Part shown: piece after piece, positions 26,954-34,964 of the stretch
How the letters are laid out: each line of letters opens with the position of its first letter
Position numbering within the stretch: position 1 is the stretch's first letter
Source: Chersky-840 sp035604715
Lineage (GTDB): Bacteria > Actinomycetota > Acidimicrobiia > Acidimicrobiales > UBA8190
Direction of reading: 5' to 3'
Assembly (NCBI GenBank): GCA_963731665.1
Contig: CAVSWP010000012.1
Span: 108,203 to 172,202, forward strand
DNA length: 64,000 bases
The notes under the pieces: generated by a model
Told to the model about the DNA's origin: nothing
Database searches by the model: none
What the model saw: the letters and a program-made list of their open reading frames with translations, nothing else
Program-made: the position numbers and the translations under genes

Positions 26954-29242
26954 CTAGGCGGCCCTCCCGGCGCGCCGACGCCTGACGAGCAGGGCGGCCG
27001 CGCCGCCCACCGTCACGGCGGCGGCGATCACGATGCCGGCGCTGAACAGGTCGGGCCAGTAGTGCAACTCGACCACGTGAGTCCCGGCGGGGACCTTGGC
27101 CTCGAGCATGGTGCCCTGGGCCCAGGGCTCGAGGGCCAGCGGTCGTCCGTCGATGGTGGCATGCCAGCCCGGGACGTCGGTCAGCCGCAGGCGCAGCAGG
27201 GCGCCGTCGGGGTCCTCGACGCGCACCTTCCAGGTCGAGTCGTCGGGATGGGTGACGGCCACCGGGGTGCCCGGGGTGTCCACGCTTAGGCTGCTACGGG
27301 CCACGGTGCTCGAGATCAGCGTGGCCGATGCCGCCCCCGGGATCCGGTACAGCCGTTCGTTGCCCACCATGCGGTCGAAGACGGCGCCCTTGGGGCCGCG
27401 CCCGTGGCGCGGCTCGAGTACGAAACCCACGCCGAACACCCGGGCCTGGGCGGCCGTGGTGATCTGGGGGCAGAACACCCCCACCTTGTGCAGCGGTGAC
27501 GGGAGTTGAGACCCGCTCAGAGTCGTCCACAGCCGGAAGTAGCTCTCGGGGACAGTGGCGTCGTAGACGGCGAACTCGTGCACCCCGTACCCGATGTTGG
27601 CGTCGGGTCGGATGCCCACTTCGTTGGAGTACGGGAGGGAGAACGGCGTGGCCCGACAGGGGCCGATGCCGACCACGGACCCACCCGCGGCCCCCTGCAG
27701 CGCCTGCACGGCGGGAGTCGGCGAGAAGTAGGACGTGCTCAGCGACCACAGCGAGACGCCGGTGGTCACCAGGAACGCCGTCTGGACGACGAGGAGCACC
27801 CCGGCGAGGGCGCCGCGCCGATCGCGCACACGACGAAGCAGGGTGCTGTTCCCCCCGGCCGTGGTGAGCACCAGGGCGAGCCCCAGGCCCACGACGACCT
27901 CGATCGCCGGCCACACGAAGCGGCCCGCCTGGTTCGGGGCCACGCGGTGCACCCCCAGACCTATGGCCAGAGCCAGCCCCCCCGTCACCAGCCCGCAGGC
28001 GGCGAAGCCGCCCGCCATCCAGCGCCGGACGGTCGCATGAGGCCCCGAGTCCACGACGGCCTGCACGCCGGCGGCGGCGAGGACGGCGAGCGCCAGCGCC
28101 AGGAGCATGACGTCGCGGTTCCAGGTCTCTTTCCCGACCACCGGGAGCGCGCCCAAGAAGCCGTACACGGGACCCTGGAACGACACCGCCACGGCGACCA
28201 CGGCCACCGCCGCCAGGGCGGCGAACTCGGCACGCCGCCAGTACAGGCGCACCCCCACCAGGGCGAGGGCCACGGCGAACACGCCGATGTAGGGAGGGGG
28301 CAGGCGAAAGTCCGTCCCCTGCACCCCCACGAGAATGTCGCTGAGGTGGGCCAGGGGAAACGCCGATGCCCCGGAGTACGTGGAGCGGGCCGAGGGCCCC
28401 ACGAGCTGCGCACCGGGCAGCAGGAGCGGTGCCCCGAGACCGGCACCGCACGCGGCGGCGACGGTCAGGTCGACCAGGGGGCGGAGCACGGCTCCGTGGT
28501 TCCAGGCGGCCCGGGTCCCCAGGAACACTGCGACGAACACCACCACCGACAGCGTGACGATTAGGAGGCTCTCGGGATGACCTCCGTAGATGGCGAGGGC
28601 GACGGCCACGGCCAGCAAGGTCCCGTCCCGGAGGCGATGGCTCCCCCGGACGAGGAGGATGGCAAAGGCGAGGATCCATCCCGACCACACCGTCACGCCG
28701 GTCATGGCCCAGGGCGAATTGTGGAGGATGGGTCCGGCCAGCTCGAAGCTCGTCGCTCCGAAGGCCGCGCTCAACGCCCCCAGGCCGAGGACGCGGCACA
28801 ACGTGTACGCACCGCATCCTGCCGCCACGAGCTTGACCAACACGATGACGGTGTAGGCGTAGCGGACGGGAACGAGATAGCTGACGAGGGCCGGAAGGCT
28901 GAAGACCTGCGACTGCCAGTTGAACGCCAGCGGTGTGCCGAGCACGTTGTACGGATTCCACAACGGCAGATGTCCCTGATGGACCTGGGTCCACGCCAGG
29001 TTCGTCCATGGGGCGAACTGCAGCACCTGGTCGGCAGGGAAGACATCGTGCACGCGAACGCCGGCCGTGTGGGTGAGACCGATCTGGGCCAGGAGGTCGA
29101 ACGAGCCCAGCGACACCTGCGGCCGCAGGAGCGGGGCCATCACCACCACGACGGCGCCCACCGTCCACGCCAGGCCCAGGACGTCGGGAGCCCACCGTCC
29201 CCACCACGAGGGCGCCCGAGGGCCCGTCGCTGTACCGGTCAC
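26954..29242 (-). CDS. YfhO-family polytopic membrane protein (paralogue 1)
   Basis: A 762-residue membrane protein with about 12-13 hydrophobic helices and a C-terminal extracellular beta module (PGWHATIDGRPL, then VPAGTHVVELHYWP) followed by a final helix. This is the architecture of YfhO proteins, GT-C-like enzymes proposed to add sugars to lipid-linked or cell-wall polymers outside the membrane. The external loop after helix 1 carries LPLWNPYNVLGTPLAFNWQ, conserved in the three other paralogues here. Its GTG overlaps the TGA of the upstream paralogue (GTGA). The stretch 27018-27481 is nearly identical to the same part of that neighbour. Confidence 0.8.
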   Translation of the reverse strand: MTGTATGPRAPSWWGRWAPDVLGLAWTVGAVVVVMAPLLRPQVSLGSFDLLAQIGLTHTAGVRVHDVFPADQVLQFAPWTNLAWTQVHQGHLPLWNPYNVLGTPLAFNWQSQVFSLPALVSYLVPVRYAYTVIVLVKLVAAGCGAYTLCRVLGLGALSAAFGATSFELAGPILHNSPWAMTGVTVWSGWILAFAILLVRGSHRLRDGTLLAVAVALAIYGGHPESLLIVTLSVVVFVAVFLGTRAAWNHGAVLRPLVDLTVAAACGAGLGAPLLLPGAQLVGPSARSTYSGASAFPLAHLSDILVGVQGTDFRLPPPYIGVFAVALALVGVRLYWRRAEFAALAAVAVVAVAVSFQGPVYGFLGALPVVGKETWNRDVMLLALALAVLAAAGVQAVVDSGPHATVRRWMAGGFAACGLVTGGLALAIGLGVHRVAPNQAGRFVWPAIEVVVGLGLALVLTTAGGNSTLLRRVRDRRGALAGVLLVVQTAFLVTTGVSLWSLSTSYFSPTPAVQALQGAAGGSVVGIGPCRATPFSLPYSNEVGIRPDANIGYGVHEFAVYDATVPESYFRLWTTLSGSQLPSPLHKVGVFCPQITTAAQARVFGVGFVLEPRHGRGPKGAVFDRMVGNERLYRIPGAASATLISSTVARSSLSVDTPGTPVAVTHPDDSTWKVRVEDPDGALLRLRLTDVPGWHATIDGRPLALEPWAQGTMLEAKVPAGTHVVELHYWPDLFSAGIVIAAAVTVGGAAALLVRRRRAGRAA
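27018..27481. repeat. 464-bp direct repeat, copy 1
   Basis: This block matches 29324-29787 at every position I compared except one (A at 27161 against G at 29467, silent). It encodes the C-terminal beta module and start of the last helix of YfhO paralogue 1. The flanking parts of the two genes are clearly more divergent, so the block has been homogenised by gene conversion or copied recently. Confidence 0.9.
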
Positions 29243-31497
29243 GGCGTCACGGGTGCTCGTGGCGACCGTTTGCGCGTCTTGACGAGCGCCAGCACGCCGA
29301 GGCCCACCAGGGTTGCCCCCGACGCGGCGGCGATCACGATGCCGGCGCTGAACAGGTCGGGCCAGTAGTGCAACTCGACCACGTGAGTCCCGGCGGGGAC
29401 CTTGGCCTCGAGCATGGTGCCCTGGGCCCAGGGCTCGAGGGCCAGCGGTCGTCCGTCGATGGTGGCGTGCCAGCCCGGGACGTCGGTCAGCCGCAGGCGC
29501 AGCAGGGCGCCGTCGGGGTCCTCGACGCGCACCTTCCAGGTCGAGTCGTCGGGATGGGTGACGGCCACCGGGGTGCCCGGGGTGTCCACGCTTAGGCTGC
29601 TACGGGCCACGGTGCTCGAGATCAGCGTGGCCGATGCCGCCCCCGGGATCCGGTACAGCCGTTCGTTGCCCACCATGCGGTCGAAGACGGCGCCCTTGGG
29701 GCCGCGCCCGTGGCGCGGCTCGAGTACGAAACCCACGCCGAACACCCGGGCCTGGGCGGCCGTGGTGATCTGGGGGCAGAACACCCCGATGCGATGCAGG
29801 CCCGACCCGGTGCGTTGCCCACCGAGCGACGCCCACAAGGTGTAGTAGCTCTCGGGGACGGCGGCGTCGTAGACGGCGAACTCGTGCACGCCGTACCCGA
29901 TGTTGGCATCGGGACGGATCCCCGTCTCCGTCGAATAGGGGGGGGTGAAGGGAAGCACACGGCACGAAGTGATGCCGACCGTGGATCCACCCACGGCGCC
30001 CTGCAACGCCTGCACGGCGGGTGGGGGCGAGAAGTACGACGAGCTCAGCGACCACGACGACACGCCGGTGGTGATGAGGAAGGTGGTGGAGACCACCAAC
30101 AGCACCGTGGCCGCCGACCGGCCGGTGCGCGCCGAACCGTGACGAGCGGCCGGAGAACCCCGCCACCACAGCGTTGCCACGAGGACGACGAGACCCAGCA
30201 CCTCAGCCCCGGGCCAGATCAGGCCCGTTCGGTAGTGCGTCGAGCCGACGGCGACGACCAGCCCGAGAGCGACGACCCCCAGAGAACCCAACGCCCACCG
30301 CAGGGTGGTGGCGCGCGCCGGGGACTTGGACAGCACGTCGATGCCGACCCCCGCCAACACCGCCAAGGCCAGGTCGAGCACCATGACGGCCCGGGTCCAC
30401 GTCAGCTGACGGCCTCCGGGGAGCAACCGCAGCATGTCGTCGACGGGGCCGACGAAGCTGACCACCACCCCGACGGCGGCCACTGCGGCCAGGGCGAGGA
30501 CCTCGGGACGCCGCCAGTTGACGCGGGTCCCCACGACGGCCAGCACCACGGCCACCACTCCCACGTAGGCCGAGCTCTTGAAGTCGGTCCCCTGGAGCCC
30601 CGCGGCGACCAGATTCGGTAGCTGGGAGAAGGAGAAAGCAGGTGACCCCGACGCGTACCGGTGGGAGGAGCCCAGGAGGAGCTGGGCCCCGGGCAGCAGC
30701 AAGGCGGCGCCCAGCCCGGCGCCGAAGACACCGGCGACGACGACGTCTCGCACCGGTCGGGCCACCGCACCGCGCTCGGTTCGGGCTCTCTGCCACAACA
30801 ACACCGCGCTGAACACCACGAAGGCGAGGCCGAGCACGATCAGGCTCTCGGGGTGCCCGGCGTAGATGGCCCAGGCGACGCACACCGACAGCAGGATCGT
30901 CCATCGGAGGCGGTGGTGGGTGCTCATGAGCACGAACCCCGCGGCGAAGATCCATCCCCCCCAGCACATCACCCCACTGTTGGCCCAACCGATGTGGTCG
31001 AGGATCGGCCCCGACAATTCGAAGGCGGTGCCGCCGAAGGCGGCACCGAGCGCGCTCACACCGAGCACCCGGCACAACGTGTAGGCGCCCGTCCCGGCCA
31101 CCACGAGCTTCACGAGTACCAGCGCGCTGTAGGCGTAGCGGACCGGGACGGCGTACCCGACCAACGCCGGGAGGCTGAAGACGCCGGACTGCCAGTTGAA
31201 GGCGAGGGGCACACCGAGCACGTTGTCCGGGTTCCACAGCGGGACGTGTCCACTGTGGACCTGGTGCCAGGCCAGGTCGGTCCACGGCACGAACTGCAGG
31301 ATCTGATCCGCAGGGAACACGCCGTGTGCCGACGTGACAGCTGCCCGGGTGAGCCCGATCCTCGCCAGCAGGTCGAAGGGGCCGAGCGACACTCCAGGAC
31401 GCAGCACCGGGGCCATCACCACCACCGCGGCGAGCACGGTCCAGGCCACGCCCAGCGCGTCGGCTCCCCATCCGTGCCTGCTGCGTCGGCGCTGCAC
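29239..31497 (-). CDS. YfhO-family polytopic membrane protein (paralogue 2)
   Basis: A 752-residue paralogue of the downstream gene, with the same order: N-terminal helix, external loop with LPLWNPDNVLGVPLAFNWQ, a run of about 12 helices, the external beta module, one last helix and a basic tail. Outside the shared C-terminal block the two proteins are clearly similar but far from identical. It is the first gene of a coupled pair, followed by the 4-bp GTGA overlap. The tandem layout suggests two transferases for related sugars, or two halves of a heteromer; neither the donor nor the acceptor can be read from sequence. Confidence 0.8.
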   Translation of the reverse strand: MQRRRSRHGWGADALGVAWTVLAAVVVMAPVLRPGVSLGPFDLLARIGLTRAAVTSAHGVFPADQILQFVPWTDLAWHQVHSGHVPLWNPDNVLGVPLAFNWQSGVFSLPALVGYAVPVRYAYSALVLVKLVVAGTGAYTLCRVLGVSALGAAFGGTAFELSGPILDHIGWANSGVMCWGGWIFAAGFVLMSTHHRLRWTILLSVCVAWAIYAGHPESLIVLGLAFVVFSAVLLWQRARTERGAVARPVRDVVVAGVFGAGLGAALLLPGAQLLLGSSHRYASGSPAFSFSQLPNLVAAGLQGTDFKSSAYVGVVAVVLAVVGTRVNWRRPEVLALAAVAAVGVVVSFVGPVDDMLRLLPGGRQLTWTRAVMVLDLALAVLAGVGIDVLSKSPARATTLRWALGSLGVVALGLVVAVGSTHYRTGLIWPGAEVLGLVVLVATLWWRGSPAARHGSARTGRSAATVLLVVSTTFLITTGVSSWSLSSSYFSPPPAVQALQGAVGGSTVGITSCRVLPFTPPYSTETGIRPDANIGYGVHEFAVYDAAVPESYYTLWASLGGQRTGSGLHRIGVFCPQITTAAQARVFGVGFVLEPRHGRGPKGAVFDRMVGNERLYRIPGAASATLISSTVARSSLSVDTPGTPVAVTHPDDSTWKVRVEDPDGALLRLRLTDVPGWHATIDGRPLALEPWAQGTMLEAKVPAGTHVVELHYWPDLFSAGIVIAAASGATLVGLGVLALVKTRKRSPRAPVTP
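29324..29787. repeat. 464-bp direct repeat, copy 2
   Basis: Second copy of the block at 27018-27481, 2306 bp away and in the same orientation, inside YfhO paralogue 2. Recombination between the copies would delete 2306 bp and leave one hybrid in-frame gene. Confidence 0.9.
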
Positions 31498-31735
31498 CCG
31501 GGGCAGTGTAATTCTCCGATCGGTGGCCCCCTCGGCCTGCGGGCCACCATGCGAGCACCGGTGCGCACCACGAGTGCTCGTTCATCATCTCGAGCAGATC
31601 CTGTCGAGGCGCGTTGGTGCCTCGACGTCGAGCCCTGGGCTATCGCATAGGCAAACGAAGGAGATTCTCGTGCCCGATACCACATTGGGCCTGGTGGATC
31701 GCCTAATATGGCAAAAATTCCTCCTGGGGGGTCAC

Positions 31736-32251
31736 GTGCGGAAAATCTTGGCTGCAGCTGGAACGTTGGCGCTGGGTGTGCTGGCTGTCGGCTGCTCGAG
31801 CTCTCAGACGCTCATCAACCATGCGTCGGGGTCGACAGCCGTCGCCCACACGGGTGACACGCTCACCCTGCAGAACCCGTCGGGGAGGCATTTCGACATC
31901 ACCCTCACCCAGATCGTGGACCCCGCCCAGGGAGTGGGGAAGACGGTTCCCAAGACGGGCAAGCGCTTCGTCGCCGTGGTGTTCCAGCTGGGGAACTCGC
32001 AAGGACCGAGTTTCACGGTCAACAGCAACCTCGATGCCGACCTGGTGGGATCGAACGGGCAGACCTACCTGCCCTCCCACGTCTCTCTGCGGCAATGCGA
32101 GAAGGACACGATCCAGTTCCAGCTCTCGAGTGGTCAGACCGCCAACAGCTGCGTGGCCTTCCAGGTCAAGAAGTCGATCACCGCCACCAAGGTGCAGTTC
32201 TACCCGGCCGCCGCCTCCGCCAATGACTACGGGGAGTGGCTCGTTCCCTAA
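31736..32251 (+). CDS. Lipoprotein with DUF4352-like domain
   Basis: A 171-residue lipoprotein. GTG 31736 follows GGGGGG (31726-31731) and opens VRKILAAAGTLALGVLAVGC, a lipoprotein signal with Cys at residue 20. The mature part has the DUF4352 pattern: a conserved FVAVVFQLGN strand, a long loop with TYLPSHV, and two Cys (in RQCEKD and NSCVAF) likely to form a disulfide. Such telokin-like beta proteins are exported and of unknown function. A TAATAT -10-like box is at 31704-31709. It converges tail to tail on the GT-A-like gene, 2 bases apart. A related lipoprotein is encoded at 58453. Confidence 0.8.
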   Translation: MRKILAAAGTLALGVLAVGCSSSQTLINHASGSTAVAHTGDTLTLQNPSGRHFDITLTQIVDPAQGVGKTVPKTGKRFVAVVFQLGNSQGPSFTVNSNLDADLVGSNGQTYLPSHVSLRQCEKDTIQFQLSSGQTANSCVAFQVKKSITATKVQFYPAAASANDYGEWLVP

Positions 32252-32253
32252 TC

Positions 32254-33063
32254 TCAGATCAGTTCCCGGTAGAACTCCGGGTCCCGCGCGATCTTTTCGT
32301 ACACCTCGTCGCTCAGGAGCTGCGCGGTCGCGGCGGTGCGGGCGTGGAAGCGTTGCGCCTTGGCCCGGTTCCTCCGTCGTAGGAGCCGTCCCAGTCCCGG
32401 AACGTGCCTGGCGCGGGTCGTGAGGCGCGGGGGGTTGACGAGGTCGACGCGGCCCACCGCCCAGCGGAAGCCCGCCCCGTGGTGGTAGGCGATCCCCCCG
32501 TACACGCCGAACCACAGAGGGTGCAGGTTTACCCGGTTGCTGCGTAGCAGCGGGGTCCACAGGGCGCCGTGGCGCTCGAGCGCCCGCAGGAGATTGCCAC
32601 CGACGTCGGTCGTGCGCTTCCCGTCGGCCGTCTCCCACGAGTATCCCTTGGACCAGTCGCCGTGGAGGCGTTCCCATTCGCGTACCGTGACGGCGCAGAA
32701 AGAGGGATGGGGCTGGGTGTCGGCGACGTTCTCGTCTCGGCGCACGGCCACCAGGGACGTGCTCTCGAGACCGCGGCGGACCGTGGGCAACGGGTCGGCG
32801 ATGGGGAAGGCGTCGCCGTCGAGAAAGATGATGAGGTCGTCGGGCCGGCCGTCGGCGACGATCTCGCCCGCCAGGAGGTTCAGCTTGGCCGGATGGTCCC
32901 CGAGGATGGTGAACACCCGATCGAATTTCTCCTCGTGCCCGTCAGGCACGTTCTGGAGGTTGGCATAGACCTTGAAGGGCTCGGCGATGTTGCGTCGGAG
33001 GAACGCCAGTTGGATGTCGATCCAGCGCGCCGACGCGATGTGGACGGTGGCGACGTAGATCAT
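32254..33063 (-). CDS. GT-A-like glycosyltransferase, unassigned family
   Basis: A 269-residue protein with a nucleotide-sugar-binding-like fold: MIYVATVHIASARWIDIQ start, an acidic motif LIIFLDGDAFPI (D-x-D), then VAVRRDENV, SFCAVTVREWERL and GVYGGIAYHHGAG, which could hold a metal-binding His. It is probably a soluble glycosyltransferase, but donor and acceptor are unknown. ATG 33063 is chosen because GGGGGA precedes it; the longer upstream frame has no similarity to transferases. It is divergent from a sulfotransferase gene, with 70 bp between. Confidence 0.6.
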   Translation of the reverse strand: MIYVATVHIASARWIDIQLAFLRRNIAEPFKVYANLQNVPDGHEEKFDRVFTILGDHPAKLNLLAGEIVADGRPDDLIIFLDGDAFPIADPLPTVRRGLESTSLVAVRRDENVADTQPHPSFCAVTVREWERLHGDWSKGYSWETADGKRTTDVGGNLLRALERHGALWTPLLRSNRVNLHPLWFGVYGGIAYHHGAGFRWAVGRVDLVNPPRLTTRARHVPGLGRLLRRRNRAKAQRFHARTAATAQLLSDEVYEKIARDPEFYRELI

Positions 33064-33133
33064 CGTCCCCCACTCACCGCCGGGTCGTCGGGACGGCGCC
33101 GGGCAGCCCGGGACACCGCACCACCATAGGCGG

Positions 33134-34054
33134 GTGCAGCGGTTGTCGCGACACATCGCCGTGTGGCAGCCTGACGTCGTGGCCCTCCGCACCGCGCTGG
33201 GAAAGGCGCTGTACCGGGCCCCCGACGGACTGCGCAAGATGCTTCCCCGCGCCGTGCGCGAAGGTGTTCGCCGCCGGGTGGGCCCCTTCGCCCCGTGGGA
33301 AGCCGGTTACACGCACTTGGGGCCGGCGCCGGCGCCGGGCGAGGTGCCCGGGCCGCCGGATTTCGTGGGCATCGGCGTCCAGAAGGCCGGCACCACGTGG
33401 TGGTTCGGGCTGATCGTCGCCCATCCCGATGTGGCCCATCGCGCCACCGTCCACAAGGAGCGTCACTACTTCGCGCCCTACGCCACGGCGGACTTCGGGC
33501 CCCAGGACGTGCGCCGCTACCACCAGACGTTCCCTCGACTTCCGGGCCGGACGACGGGGGAGTGGACGCCGGACTACATCTGCCAGCCGTGGGTGCCCGC
33601 GCTGCTGGACCGGGCCGCTCCGCAGGCCCGGCTCCTCGTGATCGTCCGGGACCCCGTCGAACGCCTGGTGTCCGGCCTGGCCCACAATGAGCTCGTTCCC
33701 GACTCGCATTCGGGCACGGTGCTGGCCGAGGCGGTGAACCGCGGCTTCTACGCCGCGGCCCTCCGGCGCTGGACGACGGCATGGGAGGCGGGCCGGATCC
33801 TCGTCCAGCAGTACGAGCGGTGCGTGGCGGACCCCGAGCACGAGCTCGCCCGCACCTACCGCTTCCTCGGGCTCGACGACTCCTTTCGTCCTCCCGGCCT
33901 GCTGCAGCGCGCCAGCCCCACGCTCCAGGAGAAGGTCGCCCTCGACGGCGATGCCCGGATGCGACTCGTCGAGCTCTACCGCGCCGACGTGGCGGACCTG
34001 GTCACCCTCGTTCCCGACCTCGACGTGACGGCGTGGCCGAACTTCGCCCCCTGA
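33134..34054 (+). CDS. Sulfotransferase (NDST-like, PAPS-dependent)
   Basis: A 306-residue sulfotransferase. GVQKAGTTWWFGLI (about residues 78-91) is the 5'-phosphosulfate loop with the essential Lys and Thr. HKERHYFAP, GEWTPDY and LVIVRDPVERLVSGL (the last the 3'-phosphate loop with Arg and Ser) follow in the order of heparan-type sulfotransferases. It has no signal peptide, so it probably acts on nucleotide- or lipid-linked sugars in the cytoplasm. It uses the GTG at 33134, 8 bases after ATAGG. It is a single gene between two leftward genes. Confidence 0.85.
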   Translation: MQRLSRHIAVWQPDVVALRTALGKALYRAPDGLRKMLPRAVREGVRRRVGPFAPWEAGYTHLGPAPAPGEVPGPPDFVGIGVQKAGTTWWFGLIVAHPDVAHRATVHKERHYFAPYATADFGPQDVRRYHQTFPRLPGRTTGEWTPDYICQPWVPALLDRAAPQARLLVIVRDPVERLVSGLAHNELVPDSHSGTVLAEAVNRGFYAAALRRWTTAWEAGRILVQQYERCVADPEHELARTYRFLGLDDSFRPPGLLQRASPTLQEKVALDGDARMRLVELYRADVADLVTLVPDLDVTAWPNFAP

Positions 34055-34085
34055 ACACGCCGACCCCGGGCCCCGGCGACCGGCG

Positions 34086-34964
34086 TCACGGTGCGGGCAC
34101 GGCGCCGGCTCGCTGCGCGGCCCGGTCCGGCCCGATCAGATAGAGACGGGCCAGGCGCGTCGTGGCGTGACGGCGGGCGCGCCGCCCCACGACCAGCCGC
34201 AGCCCCAGCCCGAAGAGCGTGCCGGCGCGGTACAGCGCCCAGCCCCGGCGCCCGTACCACTTGCGGACGTAGCGCTCGATGGCGGCGTGCAGGCGCAGTT
34301 GGAGCCGCTCCGAGTCCGTCTCGGTCCCCCCGGCGGCGTGTTCCGCATGCACGTCCGGGCACAGCCGAACCCCCCATCCCCGCTCCATCGCCCGGCGTTG
34401 CCAGTCCTCGTCCTCGCAGTAGAGGAAGAAGCGTTCGTCGAAGGCTCCCACCTCGACCAGGGCCGCCCGCCGCACCAGCAGGACGGCGCCACCGAGGAAG
34501 TACCGGGACGACCGCAGGCGGTGACGGCTCAGGCCCACCGCCTCGGCCCAGGCCCCCGCCGGTGTGTGCCAAGGCCAGCTGGCCCTGCTAGGGGCCGAGG
34601 AGCGGGGACGGTGCTGCGTCGGCGCCACGCAGGCCACGCCGGGGTCGGCGAGGAGCTTCTCGTGGAGCCGTTCCAGCTCGGGCGGCGCGATGCGTGCGTC
34701 GGGATTGAGCAACAAGACGTCGCCTGTCGGGTCGGGCAACTGCTCGAGCCCCAGGTTGACGGCGGCGGCGAACCCGAGATTGGCGCCGGGATCCACGTAC
34801 TGGGCGCCGGCGCTGCGGGCCAGCGCGGCGGTGGCCGGCGACGACGAGTTGTCGACGACGACGGTCCGGTAGACGTCGGCCAGCCCGGCCAGGACCAGGG
34901 TCAGGTCGTCGGCAGGGCCGTAGGCGACGATGACGATGTCGAGTCCCTCACGGCGCGTCGTCAT
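34086..34964 (-). CDS. GT2 glycosyltransferase (rhamnosyltransferase-like)
   Basis: A 292-residue GT2 enzyme: DIVIVAYGPADDL start, VVVDNSSSPAT, the diphosphate-metal motif LLLNPDARI, FLGGAVLLVRR and DERFFLYCEDEDWQRR, matching WbbL-like rhamnosyltransferases. It is closely related to the enzyme encoded at 44937, with the same NPDA and ED-W motifs. ATG 34964 overlaps the stop of YfhO paralogue 3 (ATGA), coupling a cytoplasmic transferase to a polytopic one. Confidence 0.85.
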   Translation of the reverse strand: MTTRREGLDIVIVAYGPADDLTLVLAGLADVYRTVVVDNSSSPATAALARSAGAQYVDPGANLGFAAAVNLGLEQLPDPTGDVLLLNPDARIAPPELERLHEKLLADPGVACVAPTQHRPRSSAPSRASWPWHTPAGAWAEAVGLSRHRLRSSRYFLGGAVLLVRRAALVEVGAFDERFFLYCEDEDWQRRAMERGWGVRLCPDVHAEHAAGGTETDSERLQLRLHAAIERYVRKWYGRRGWALYRAGTLFGLGLRLVVGRRARRHATTRLARLYLIGPDRAAQRAGAVPAP

